A stretch of 9,390 bases of DNA, from the NCBI GenBank assembly GCA_018991295.1, contig JAGKSZ010000230.1:1-9390 (forward strand), in the 5' to 3' direction. Shown here piece by piece: positions 1-6,310 of the stretch; position 1 is the stretch's first letter; every line of letters starts with the position of its first letter. The stretch comes from Porphyrobacter sp. (GTDB lineage Bacteria > Pseudomonadota > Alphaproteobacteria > Sphingomonadales > Sphingomonadaceae). The position numbers were made by a program, and so were the translations under genes. The notes under the pieces were generated by a model, which made no database searches, was not told the origin of the DNA, and saw only the letters and a list, made by a program, of their open reading frames with translations.

Positions 1-1774
1 TGCGCGGGGCGGGGGCCAGTGCCGGGACAGCAGCCGGAGCAGTGGCGGCGGCGGCATGGCCAGCGTGCCCTGCGCTGCTCACCCGGAACTGCGCCACCAG
101 ATCGCCCAGCCGCTGCGCTTCGCTCGACAGGCTGCGGGTCGCCGCGGTCGCCTGTTCGACCATCGCGGCGTTCTGCTGGGTCATGCGGTCGATACTGCCG
201 ACCGCGACATTGACCTGTTCAAGGTTGCTCGCCTGCGCGGCGGTGGTCTCTGCGATCTCCTCGACCTGGCGCGTCACGCTGCCCACCTGCGCGACGATTT
301 CGGCCAGTAGCGTGCCGGTCTCGCCCACCAGGCTGACCCCTTCGCCCACATGCGCGCTCGATGTGTCGATCAGCGCCTTGATGTCGCGCGCGGCCTCGGC
401 CGAACGCTGGGCCAGCGCCCGCACTTCATTGGCGACCACGGCAAAGCCCTTGCCCGCCTCGCCGGCCCGCGCGGCTTCAACCCCGGCGTTGAGGGCGAGA
501 AGATTGGTCTGGAAGGCGATCCCGTCGATCACGGCGATGATCTGGGTGATCTCGCGGGCGGATTGTTCGATCGCGCCCATCGCGGCAACCGCCTTGCCGA
601 CCACCGCCCCGCCATCGGCGGCGCGCTGATGGGTCTGGGCGATGGCCCGCCTTGCCACGCCTGCGTTTTCGGCAGACTGGCGCGTGAGGCTGACAGTGGT
701 GCTGACCGAGGCGGCGGTTTCTTCGAGGCTGGCGGCCTGCTGTTCGTTGCGCAGGGCCAGATCTTCGCTGGCGGCGCGGATTTCGTCAGAGGAGGTGCGC
801 AAACCCCCTGCGGTTGCCCGCACCGCGCCGATCATCGCCTCAAGCCGCGCCACCGAGGCATTGAACGCCTCCTGCAGCCGCTGATGCTCACCAGCAGGCA
901 TCTGCGTGATGCGATGCGTCAGATCCCCCTCAGCCAACCGATCCAAAGCCGCCGACAGGGTTTCAACCACTGCTGCCTGTGTTGCCGCGTTGGCCTTGTC
1001 CGACTTGATCGCCGCACGGAAGGTTTCAATGGCGCGGGTCATGGTGCCGATCTCGTCATTGCGGTGCACGGTGGTGATCCCCGCATCGGCATCGCCTGCG
1101 GCCATGTCGCGCATGGTGTCGATGGTCCGGTAGATCGGCCAGAGCACCTTGCGCCGGAACACAAGGTAGCCTGCACCCACCGCCACGATCACCAGCAGCA
1201 CCGCAAGGCAGGCGCCGCCGATGATCAGCATCTGGAGAACGGCGTTCTCCTCCATCGCATCGGCAGTCTGCTGTTCGCTCATGGCCACCAGATCATTGAT
1301 GCTGGCGCGGTGGGTGCGATAGATTTCCAGCAACCTGCGGTGCGAGGCGAGCATGGCGGCCTGATCGCCGCGTTCGGCCGCCGGCTTGAGCGACTGGTTG
1401 ACCTCGTTCCAGAACGCCTTGCCCGTTGTTTGCGCATTGGCGGCAACAGCGGCCTTCAGGTCATCGGACATCGGGCTTTGCGCCCAGCGCGCTTCGGCCT
1501 GCCAATAGGCTTTTTCCAGCTTGTCCAGCCGGTCTGCATTGATCGCATGGGCATCGCGGTGGAGCGCCATGATGCTGGCATTGGCAAAGCTTTCAACGAG
1601 GAACATCGGCGGCGGCAGGATATCGGCGCGGAAATCGGACAGCAGCTGTTCTTCATTGTCGAGCGCGCCGCCATGGCGGACGTGATTGATCCCGACCCCG
1701 GTCAGCAGCAGGATTACCGCCCCCCCCCCGCACAAGGTAATCCCGCCGATCCGCGAATATTTCTCGATCGTCAT
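1..1774 (-). CDS. Methyl-accepting chemotaxis protein (C-terminus cut by window edge)
   Basis: Transmembrane chemoreceptor that senses a periplasmic signal and controls the CheA kinase. The frame is open from an ATG at 1774 (MTIEKYSRIGG) to the window edge, about 591 residues. Order: TM1 about 11-30; a periplasmic, mostly helical domain about 31-178 of the four-helix-bundle receptor type; TM2 about 180-203 (LQMLIIGGACLAVLLVIVAV); a HAMP domain about 205-256; a second HAMP-like segment about 273-320 (LDRLAEGDLTHRI); then the cytoplasmic signalling coiled coil, with NEQQAASLEETAASV near 345-360. The conserved hairpin tip, FQTNLLALNAGVEAARAGE followed by KGFAVVANEVR, lies near 416-451. After QFRV (about 564) an Ala/Pro-rich tail runs off the window, so a C-terminal CheR-docking pentapeptide cannot be judged. 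Ligand unknown. Divergent from a CheB-like gene, which fits a chemotaxis role. A 10-C tract lies inside TM1. No strong Shine-Dalgarno precedes the ATG, so the exact start is moderately sure. Confidence 0.95.
   Translation of the reverse strand, partial: MTIEKYSRIGGITLCGGGAVILLLTGVGINHVRHGGALDNEEQLLSDFRADILPPPMFLVESFANASIMALHRDAHAINADRLDKLEKAYWQAEARWAQSPMSDDLKAAVAANAQTTGKAFWNEVNQSLKPAAERGDQAAMLASHRRLLEIYRTHRASINDLVAMSEQQTADAMEENAVLQMLIIGGACLAVLLVIVAVGAGYLVFRRKVLWPIYRTIDTMRDMAAGDADAGITTVHRNDEIGTMTRAIETFRAAIKSDKANAATQAAVVETLSAALDRLAEGDLTHRITQMPAGEHQRLQEAFNASVARLEAMIGAVRATAGGLRTSSDEIRAASEDLALRNEQQAASLEETAASVSTTVSLTRQSAENAGVARRAIAQTHQRAADGGAVVGKAVAAMGAIEQSAREITQIIAVIDGIAFQTNLLALNAGVEAARAGEAGKGFAVVANEVRALAQRSAEAARDIKALIDTSSAHVGEGVSLVGETGTLLAEIVAQVGSVTRQVEEIAETTAAQASNLEQVNVAVGSIDRMTQQNAAMVEQATAATRSLSSEAQRLGDLVAQFRVSSAGHAGHAAAATAPAAVPALAPAPR
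1720..1729. repeat. C10 homopolymer in receptor TM1 coding sequence
   Basis: Ten consecutive C on the plus strand (G on the coding strand). It encodes Gly16-Gly17-Gly18 and the first base of the Ala19 codon in the first membrane segment of the chemoreceptor. With the length shown the frame is intact on both sides. A one-base change would shift the receptor out of frame after about 18 residues, so the tract is either a slippage site or a sequencing-error hotspot. Confidence 0.9.
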
Positions 1775-1920
1775 GCTGTCGTATCCGATGTTGGGCCGGC
1801 GCACGCTGGGCCAGCGCAAGCTGTGCAGGCTTCTGGTTAAGCGCGGTTGGGATAAGGCCGGTTTTCCGCGCCTCTATGCGCAAGCCCCTAGGACAGCAGG
1901 ACGGATTTCTTCGCGGCTGC

Positions 1921-1936
1921 GCGGCTAGAGAGCCGC
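1921..1936. repeat. Perfect inverted repeat (6-base arms, 4-base loop)
   Basis: GCGGCT at 1921-1926 and AGCCGC at 1931-1936 are exact reverse complements separated by AGAG. There is no following T run, so it is not an intrinsic terminator. Its place between divergent chemotaxis genes makes an operator or leader structure possible, but short GC-rich inverted repeats are frequent by chance in DNA of this composition. Confidence 0.4.
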
Positions 1937-1997
1937 CTCACACCGCGCTTGCGGGCGCATCCCGGCCGATCCCGAGGCTGCACCTGCCAGCGCCATC

Positions 1998-2003
1998 AAG
2001 AGG
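1998..2003 (+). promoter_or_regulatory. Ribosome binding site of the CheB-like gene
   Basis: AAGAGG ends 10 bases before the ATG at 2014. It supports that ATG as the start, giving a protein that begins directly with the first beta strand of the receiver domain (MANVRVLVVDDS). Confidence 0.6.
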
Positions 2004-2013
2004 CTGAGCGACT

Positions 2014-3048
2014 ATGGCCAATGTCCGTGTTCTGGTGGTCGACGATTCCGCGGCGATGCGCGCCCTGTTCTGCGACATTCTCGACAATGCCAAGGGCGTG
2101 GCCGTGTGCGGCACGGCCAGGAACGCCGATGAAGCGCGCAGCCAGCTTGAGGCGCTGAAGCCCGATGTGCTGACGCTCGATGTGGAAATGCCCGGCATGA
2201 GCGGGATGGAATTTCTCGAAGAGGTGATGGCCACACGGCCGATGCCGGTGATCATGCTCTCCAGCATCACCCAGGCCGGCACCGGCACCGCCCGGCGTGC
2301 GCTGGAGCTCGGCGCGGTGCACTGCTTCCCCAAGCCGCTGCACACCTCGCGCGAGGAGTTTGATGCCACCGTGCGCCAGCTAGGCGATATTGTGCTGAAG
2401 GCGGCATCGGGCGAATTGCAGCCCGGCGGCGAGGGCGGGGATGATGGCGCGGGCGGGGCTGCGAAATATCGCTCCGACGGGCGGATTGTCGCGCTCGCCT
2501 GCGGGGCGGCGGGGATCGAAACTGCGCGGCAGGTGCTGGCCGCCTATGATGCGGGCTGCCCGCCCACGATCGTGCTGTTCGATGCCGATCCTGCCGCAGT
2601 CGAGAACGCGGTGCGCGCGATGCGCCATTCGCTGCCCTGCCAGCTGGGTGATGCGGTGGACGGGGTTTCGCTGGAGCCGGGCAAGGTGTGGCTGGCGCAT
2701 GACCCCAGCCGTCATGTGATCATCGAGGCGGGCGAGCCGCCGCGCCTCAGGCTGATCGACCGCGAGGAGGTGAACGGCTGCCGTCCATCGGCGGACCTGC
2801 TGTTTGGCAGTTTGGCCCGCACGGGCCTTCCGGCGCTTGGCGGGCTGCTCACCGGCAGCGGCACTGACGGGGTGCGCGGCCTCGGGATTCTGGCAAGCGC
2901 CGGGGCGAGGGTTTTCCACCAGCGCCCCGCCGATTATTCCCCGCGTGACCGCTATGATGCGGTGCGCGCGCAAGGGACCGAGCTTGCCGATCTGCGGCAG
3001 GAAGCGATCCCGGACTGGATTCTGGAAGCGACCAACGCTGCGGCCTGA
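2014..3048 (+). CDS. cheB: CheB-type response regulator with degenerate methylesterase domain
   Basis: 344 residues, the normal length for CheB, the enzyme that demethylates and deamidates chemoreceptors. The receiver domain (about 3-120) is complete: acidic pair Asp10/Asp11, phospho-acceptor Asp56 in LTLDVEMPGMSG, Ser83/Ser84 and Lys107 in FPKP. After a Gly-rich linker (about 130-150) the methylesterase fold follows (about 156-340). By alignment from memory with E. coli CheB, the nucleophile motif GASTGG reads ACGAAG, placing Gly164 where Ser164 should be. The catalytic His190 in QHMPP is replaced by Asp190 in FDADP. Only the third catalytic residue is kept, Asp285 in LTGSGTDG, along with RPSADLLF. 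The reading frame is clean, so this is not a frameshift. The expected consequence is loss of methylesterase activity with phospho-signalling retained. It is divergent from a chemoreceptor gene, its likely partner. No cheR, cheA or cheW is in the window. Confidence 0.9.
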   Translation: MANVRVLVVDDSAAMRALFCDILDNAKGVAVCGTARNADEARSQLEALKPDVLTLDVEMPGMSGMEFLEEVMATRPMPVIMLSSITQAGTGTARRALELGAVHCFPKPLHTSREEFDATVRQLGDIVLKAASGELQPGGEGGDDGAGGAAKYRSDGRIVALACGAAGIETARQVLAAYDAGCPPTIVLFDADPAAVENAVRAMRHSLPCQLGDAVDGVSLEPGKVWLAHDPSRHVIIEAGEPPRLRLIDREEVNGCRPSADLLFGSLARTGLPALGGLLTGSGTDGVRGLGILASAGARVFHQRPADYSPRDRYDAVRAQGTELADLRQEAIPDWILEATNAAA

Positions 3049-3121
3049 CATCTCGACCCCGATGGTGTTGAAGGGCGGGGCAGAGCCAGGCTGCCGTGCC
3101 GCACCCCCCGACGTTCAGAGG

Positions 3122-3149
3122 TTGGCCAAGTGACCTAACAATTGATAAT
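3122..3149 (+). promoter_or_regulatory. Candidate sigma-70-like promoter
   Basis: TTGGCC (3122-3127), a 16-base spacer, then GATAAT (3144-3149). The -10 matches the consensus at 5 of 6 positions and the -35 at 4 of 6. It is the only AT-rich island in this GC-rich region. A 5-base inverted repeat, CCTAA (3134-3138) and TTAGG (3156-3160), brackets the -10 hexamer and could be an operator. It would drive the long leader and the autotransporter-type gene. Confidence 0.4.
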
Positions 3150-3160
3150 TTCTCATTAGG
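3134..3160. repeat. Inverted repeat flanking the candidate -10 box
   Basis: CCTAA at 3134-3138 and TTAGG at 3156-3160 are exact reverse complements with a 17-base gap that contains GATAAT. The spacing places both arms on one helix face range typical for a dimeric repressor site, but the arms are short and chance occurrence is possible. Confidence 0.25.
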
Positions 3161-3207
3161 CGTTTGTCGCAAGGTGCTGTAATTCGTTCTCCCTCAGGGG
3201 GGAATCA

Positions 3208-3345
3208 ATGCGTTTCGCAGTGCTGCGTCGTTGCACGCGGCTTTCTTACATGGTTGACGCGCCTGGTTGCGCCGTGCCCCTCCTTGATGGCGCGGCGCTC
3301 TGCTGTCATCCGTTTGCGCCTGTTCCGGGAACCGGCCGCGCATGA
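3208..3345 (+). CDS. Candidate small ORF 1 in the leader (45 aa)
   Basis: ATG at 3208 preceded by AGGGGGG (3196-3202) with a 5-base gap, a good Shine-Dalgarno. The product starts MRFAVLRRCTRLSYMV and contains five Cys; I recognise no family. Its TGA (3343-3345) overlaps the ATG of the next small ORF in the sequence ATGA. It may be a leader peptide, a coupling device, or a chance ORF. The ribosome site and overlap are the only positive evidence. Confidence 0.25.
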   Translation: MRFAVLRRCTRLSYMVDAPGCAVPLLDGAALCCHPFAPVPGTGRA

Positions 3346-3482
3346 TCCCTTCGGGCCCCCTGCGCCGAGCGGCCAGCCGTTCGCTGAGCCAGCGGGCCTC
3401 CCAATATCTTGCATCTTATGTGCGTCGCCGTGCCCTGAAGGGTCTGGCGGCGTTTTTTGTTTCTCAAGAGGAAATGTCATGA
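3342..3482 (+). CDS. Candidate small ORF 2, basic peptide overlapping the autotransporter start (46 aa)
   Basis: ATG at 3342, stop TGA at 3480-3482. The product is strongly basic, with the core QRASQYLASYVRRRALKGLA followed by AFFVSQEEMS, and looks like an amphipathic helix. It has no ribosome site of its own, and its ATG overlaps the stop of small ORF 1 (ATGA). Its own stop overlaps the ATG at 3479 of the autotransporter-type gene, again as ATGA, and that gene's AAGAGGA ribosome site lies inside this ORF. The arrangement fits stop-start translational coupling along the leader. The terminator-like hairpin at 3426-3458 also lies inside this ORF, so one of the two interpretations may be accidental. 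Family unknown. Confidence 0.35.
   Translation: MIPSGPLRRAASRSLSQRASQYLASYVRRRALKGLAAFFVSQEEMS
3426..3458 (+). terminator. Terminator-like hairpin with T6 just upstream of a start codon
   Basis: CGCCG (3426-3430) pairs with CGGCG (3448-3452), an inner CCC/GGG pairing (3433-3435 with 3440-3442) closes on TGAA, and six T follow directly (3453-3458). The stem is interrupted, so strength is uncertain. It ends only 8 bases before the ribosome site of the next gene. It could end a separate small transcript from the 3122-3149 promoter, act as an attenuator, or be a by-product of the small ORF that covers it. Confidence 0.4.
3466..3472 (+). promoter_or_regulatory. Ribosome binding site deciding the autotransporter start
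   Basis: AAGAGGA lies 6 bases before ATG 3479. Together with the signal peptide that begins directly at this ATG, it decides against the longer open frame that starts with a TTG at 3164. Confidence 0.75.
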
Positions 3483-4940
3483 CCACCACCGTCCGCAATC
3501 GCAATGCCACGCTTCGCGCTTCGACCGCGCTTGTCCCTGCGGCGGCTTTGCTGGCGCTCATCCCGTCGCAGGCCTTTGCGCAGGACGATACCTGGGATGG
3601 TGAGGTCAGCAACGATTGGGAAACAGGTTCCAACTGGGACGGCAATCTCGTTCCCGGCGTGCTGAGCAATGTCTTCATCAACAACGGCACCTTGCTCAAT
3701 CAGCCGGTGATCGACCTCGCCCAGACGGCAGCCTCGACTGCGATCAGCGCCGGATCGCTGACCGTAAACGCATCGCTTACCTCGCCGGTGACGACATCGG
3801 GCACGGGTATCCTGCGGATCAACGTCGGCGGGCAGGTCACCGGCACGGTGACGATTGGGGGCACCGGAACCAGCAGCAATGCAGGCGCGATTGACGGCGC
3901 GCTGATCGTCAATGGCGGCATCTTCAACAATTCAGGCTTTACGTCAGGGGCGACCACACTCAACCGCGGCAACCTCAACCTCAACACCGGAAGCAACATC
4001 CCCGCCAACCAGCCGCTGACGATCAATGGCGGCACGCCGAATGTGAATGTCGTCGAGGCCGTGGGTACGCTTTCGGGCACCGGCGGCAATATCAATTTCG
4101 GGTCCGGCGCGCGCTTGACGGTGAACCAGGCCGTGGATGGCACCTATGCGGGCAACTTCACGGGCATTAGCACTTCCGGCCAGACCTATTTCGCCAAGTC
4201 CGGCGCCGGGACGCTTACGCTTAGCGGTACGAGCAATGTTGGTGGTGGCGGCGTCATCGACCTACTTGGTGGGCGCCTTGTGGTTCAGAATGGCAATGCC
4301 ATTGGTAATTCCACTATTGTCATTGTTTCGGGCGGCATATTCCAATTGGAGGCCAATGAGACGATCGGCGCACTGGCTACCGGGGCTGTTGGCATCGAGC
4401 TCGGCAATTTCACGCTCACGCTTGCAGGCACCGGCGGCAGCATTGGTACAAACATTGCGGGCGTCGTTTCGGGCACGGGCGGGCTGACTTTCACCAGTTC
4501 TGGTCTGAACACGGCCCTTTCCGGCGAAAATACCTACACCGGCACAACGCGCGTGTCTGCGGGTCTGGTGCGATTGGGCGGCAGCAACCGTCTGGCAACA
4601 GGTTCCTCGCTGCTGGTGGACGGCGGCACGCTCAACACGCAGGGTTTCAGCAATACGCTGGCTGGCGTGCGCCTTGATAGCGGTACCATCAATGGCGGCG
4701 GCACGCTGACCTCAACCAGCGATTTCGATGTGCGCTCGGGCACTATCGCCACCAGCCTTGCAGGCAATGTCGGCCTCAACAAGACCACCGCGGGTTCGGT
4801 CACGATGTCAGTGGCAAACACTTACACCGGGCTGACAAGAGTTTCGGCCGGGACCCTCAACATCACCAATGCCAATGCGCTGGGTACCGGCGCGCAAGGG
4901 ACGATTGTGGAGGCGGGGGCGACGCTGCTGCTGACCGGCG
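3479..4940 (+). pseudogene. Autotransporter-type passenger, 3' truncated (no beta-barrel)
   Basis: Encodes residues 1 to about 487 of the fused ORF. After the signal peptide comes a W-rich opening (DDTWDG, SNDW, SNWDG), common at the N-terminus of PEP/autotransporter beta-helix proteins. Degenerate passenger-associated repeats follow: SGAGTLTLSGT near 240-252, ENTYTGTTRVSAGLVRLGG near 350-368 and ANTYTGLTRVSAGTLNI near 446-462. The last recognisable passenger text is GTIVEAGATLLLTG, normally followed by further repeats and a C-terminal barrel of roughly 250-300 residues, which is missing. Codon use is moderate in G/C at third positions and includes AGA and many NNT/NNA codons, unlike the sequence after the junction. 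Intact relatives would be surface-exposed or secreted adhesin-like proteins; the specific role is not recognisable. Confidence 0.8.
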
Positions 4941-5638
4941 CGATCGACGAGGCCGACCAGGTGTTCGCGGCCATGCGCGCCCTGCCAGAGCCCGCCGACC
5001 ACGCCGGGACCGAGCTGCACGCCCCGGTGCTGGTGGTGCCGCGCGTGTTCGAGCCCGAGCTGTGCCGCCGGCTGATCGATTTCTACGACCATGACGGGGG
5101 CGTGCCGTCCGGCACCATGCGGCAGGTCGGCGGCAAGACCGTCGCCGTGCTGGACAACTTCAAGAGCCGCAAGGACGCCACCATCGAGGACGAGACCTTC
5201 CGGGACCTGCTGCGCGCGCGGGTCGAGAAGCGGCTCATCCGCCAGATCAACCGGGCGTTCCAGTTCAACCCGACGCGGATCGAACGCTACATCGTGGCCT
5301 GCTACGACGCCGAAGACGGCGGCTACTTCCGGCCCCATCGCGACAACACCACCACCGGCACCGCGCACCGCAAGTTCGCCTGCTCGATCAACCTGAACGC
5401 CGAGGAGTTCGAGGGCGGCGACCTGCGCTTCCCCGAATTCGGGCCGAAGACCTACCGCCCGCCGACCGGCGGGGCCGTGGTGTTCTCATGCTCGCTGCTG
5501 CACGAGGCGACGCCGGTCACCAAGGGCCGCCGCTACGCCTTCCTGCCGTTCTTCTTCGACGAGGCCGGCGAGGAGCTGCGCCAGAAGAACCTGCACACCC
5601 TTCAGCTCGCCGCGGAAACGGCCGCCGCCAGCTCATAG
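3479..5638 (+). CDS. Fused ORF: autotransporter passenger joined to a 2OG-Fe(II) dioxygenase domain
   Basis: 719 residues from ATG 3479 to TAG 5636-5638. Residues 1-34 are a signal peptide ending in AFA before QDD. Residues 35 to about 487 are a Gly/Ser/Thr/Asn-rich beta-helix passenger. Residues from about 490 to 719 are a cytoplasmic-type 2-oxoglutarate/Fe(II) dioxygenase domain. The two parts are described separately below. The outer-membrane beta-barrel that normally ends an autotransporter is absent, and an Fe(II) enzyme behind a secreted passenger makes little functional sense. Codon use changes sharply at the join, so I consider the fusion a recombination or deletion scar, or an assembly error, although the frame is open. 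The stop overlaps by 6 bases with the stop of the convergent membrane-protein gene. Confidence 0.8.
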   Translation: MTTTVRNRNATLRASTALVPAAALLALIPSQAFAQDDTWDGEVSNDWETGSNWDGNLVPGVLSNVFINNGTLLNQPVIDLAQTAASTAISAGSLTVNASLTSPVTTSGTGILRINVGGQVTGTVTIGGTGTSSNAGAIDGALIVNGGIFNNSGFTSGATTLNRGNLNLNTGSNIPANQPLTINGGTPNVNVVEAVGTLSGTGGNINFGSGARLTVNQAVDGTYAGNFTGISTSGQTYFAKSGAGTLTLSGTSNVGGGGVIDLLGGRLVVQNGNAIGNSTIVIVSGGIFQLEANETIGALATGAVGIELGNFTLTLAGTGGSIGTNIAGVVSGTGGLTFTSSGLNTALSGENTYTGTTRVSAGLVRLGGSNRLATGSSLLVDGGTLNTQGFSNTLAGVRLDSGTINGGGTLTSTSDFDVRSGTIATSLAGNVGLNKTTAGSVTMSVANTYTGLTRVSAGTLNITNANALGTGAQGTIVEAGATLLLTGAIDEADQVFAAMRALPEPADHAGTELHAPVLVVPRVFEPELCRRLIDFYDHDGGVPSGTMRQVGGKTVAVLDNFKSRKDATIEDETFRDLLRARVEKRLIRQINRAFQFNPTRIERYIVACYDAEDGGYFRPHRDNTTTGTAHRKFACSINLNAEEFEGGDLRFPEFGPKTYRPPTGGAVVFSCSLLHEATPVTKGRRYAFLPFFFDEAGEELRQKNLHTLQLAAETAAASS
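4941..5638 (+). pseudogene. 2OG-Fe(II) dioxygenase domain, 5' truncated
   Basis: Residues from about 488 to 719 of the fused ORF match the C-terminal prolyl-4-hydroxylase-like half of a family whose members start with a peroxiredoxin/AhpC-like domain. The hallmark stretch APVLVVPRVFEPELCRRLI is present. Fe ligands are visible: His620 and Asp622 in FRPHRDNTT and His675 in SLLHEATPV. The 2-oxoglutarate-binding basic residue is Arg685 in KGRRYAF. The catalytic core therefore looks intact. What is lost is the N-terminal redox domain, of which only the final helix (DEADQVFAAMRALPEP) remains. No start codon with a ribosome site is seen at the join. The substrate is unknown; related domains hydroxylate protein prolyl residues or small molecules. 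Convergent with the DUF2306 gene, overlapping by 6 bases. Confidence 0.8.
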
Positions 5639-6310
5639 CCGCCGGGCGCCGCGCAGCTGCATATAGAACCCGGTCAGGGCGAACGGCATCACCCAGCCGA
5701 CCCAACCCATGGTGATGTAGCGCATGGGACCCATGTCCTGGACGAACGCGATGGGCGCATCAAACAGCCAGCGCGTCACGACGAACGAAAGCGTCAGGGC
5801 GTAGTTCTGCGCCATCAGCTGGCGGTGCAGCGCCACGTTTCGCCCTCGGATCGCCCACCAGCTTAGCATCGCGGTGCCCGTCCAGCAGACGGCCAGGCAG
5901 AACAACCCGACCGCAAACCCGACGGTGCGGGTGAGCTCCAGATGGAAAGACATGTAGAACGCGCTGGCCGCGCCCAGCGCCACCCCGCACAGGTAGCCGT
6001 AGCCGACGGCGCGATGCAGGCCGGGCCGGGTCCGCCTCAGCCGCTCCCAAAACTGCAACGGACCGAGGAACAGAGCGGCCGACCCACCGAGAATGTGAGC
6101 GGCCATGACCGGCAGGTGCGGCCAGAAGCGCCCGTAGGTCTGCTCCGACAGCACGTAGAAGGGCAGAGCATCCCGGCGGAAGATCAACACAGCCACGACC
6201 GCCAGCGCGCAGGCGCCGAGCGTCGCCGCCAGGATCGTCAGGACCCGGGCCATGACCGCGAAGCGACGCGGCAGCGGGAAGGTCTCAAGTTCAAGAAGCA
6301 AGGCGTCCAT
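5633..6310 (-). CDS. DUF2306 family membrane protein
   Basis: 225 residues with about six predicted membrane segments (near 21-43, 66-86, 102-121, 130-152, 168-186 and 198-216). The family is recognised from HILGGSAALFLGPLQFWERL followed by PGLHRAVGYGYL, and by the second LHRQLMAQNYALTLSF. The paired LHR motifs (His99, His162) plus His72 and His123 are the expected conserved polar residues, possibly for haem or metal, but no function is established for the family. The start at 6310 overlaps the stop of the upstream epimerase gene by 20 bases, indicating one operon and translational coupling. An alternative start is Met20 at 6253, which begins just before TM1. Its 3' end overlaps the convergent dioxygenase stop by 6 bases. 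It is probably under the divergent TetR regulator together with the epimerase. Confidence 0.85.
   Translation of the reverse strand: MDALLLELETFPLPRRFAVMARVLTILAATLGACALAVVAVLIFRRDALPFYVLSEQTYGRFWPHLPVMAAHILGGSAALFLGPLQFWERLRRTRPGLHRAVGYGYLCGVALGAASAFYMSFHLELTRTVGFAVGLFCLAVCWTGTAMLSWWAIRGRNVALHRQLMAQNYALTLSFVVTRWLFDAPIAFVQDMGPMRYITMGWVGWVMPFALTGFYMQLRGARRL

Larger units (their letters stand above)
1775..2013. promoter_or_regulatory. Divergent intergenic region between receptor and CheB-like gene
   Basis: 239 bases lie between two divergent start codons, so this region must carry the promoters of both the receptor (minus) and the CheB-like gene (plus). I see no convincing sigma-70 or flagellar sigma-28 hexamer pair. 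The clearest element is a perfect 6-base inverted repeat, GCGGCT-agag-AGCCGC, at 1921-1936, without a T tract. It sits 77 bases upstream of the CheB start and could be an operator or a leader hairpin. Confidence 0.55.
3049..3478. other. 430-base region without a large gene; leader of the autotransporter-type gene
   Basis: No large protein gene is convincing here, although the downstream frame is open back to a TTG at 3164; that extension gives residues with no protein-like character. Elements seen: a weak hairpin GGCAG/CTGCC at 3079-3095 just after the CheB-like stop; an AT-rich promoter-like patch at 3122-3160; an imperfect CCC-TCA-GGG hairpin at 3187-3203; two small ORFs, 3208-3345 and 3342-3482; and a terminator-like hairpin at 3426-3458. 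If transcription starts near 3156, the leader is about 320 bases, unusually long. Confidence 0.5.

Noticed and set aside
350..1840. Long plus-strand open frame of 496 codons
   Set aside because: It is in exact codon register with the antisense chemoreceptor gene, which has clear TM, HAMP and signalling motifs. The plus-strand product (rich in His, Arg and Gly) is a GC-rich shadow.
2380..3051. Minus-strand open frame of 223 codons
   Set aside because: Antisense shadow of the CheB-like gene, rich in Arg/His without domain signals.
3164..3478. N-terminal extension of the autotransporter frame from a TTG start
   Set aside because: The translated residues look non-coding, no ribosome site fits the TTG, and a signal peptide with a ribosome site begins exactly at 3479.
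3479..5638. A functional secreted dioxygenase as a new system
   Set aside because: Both partners are truncated at the join and composition changes there. Without a beta-barrel the passenger would not be exported in the usual way.
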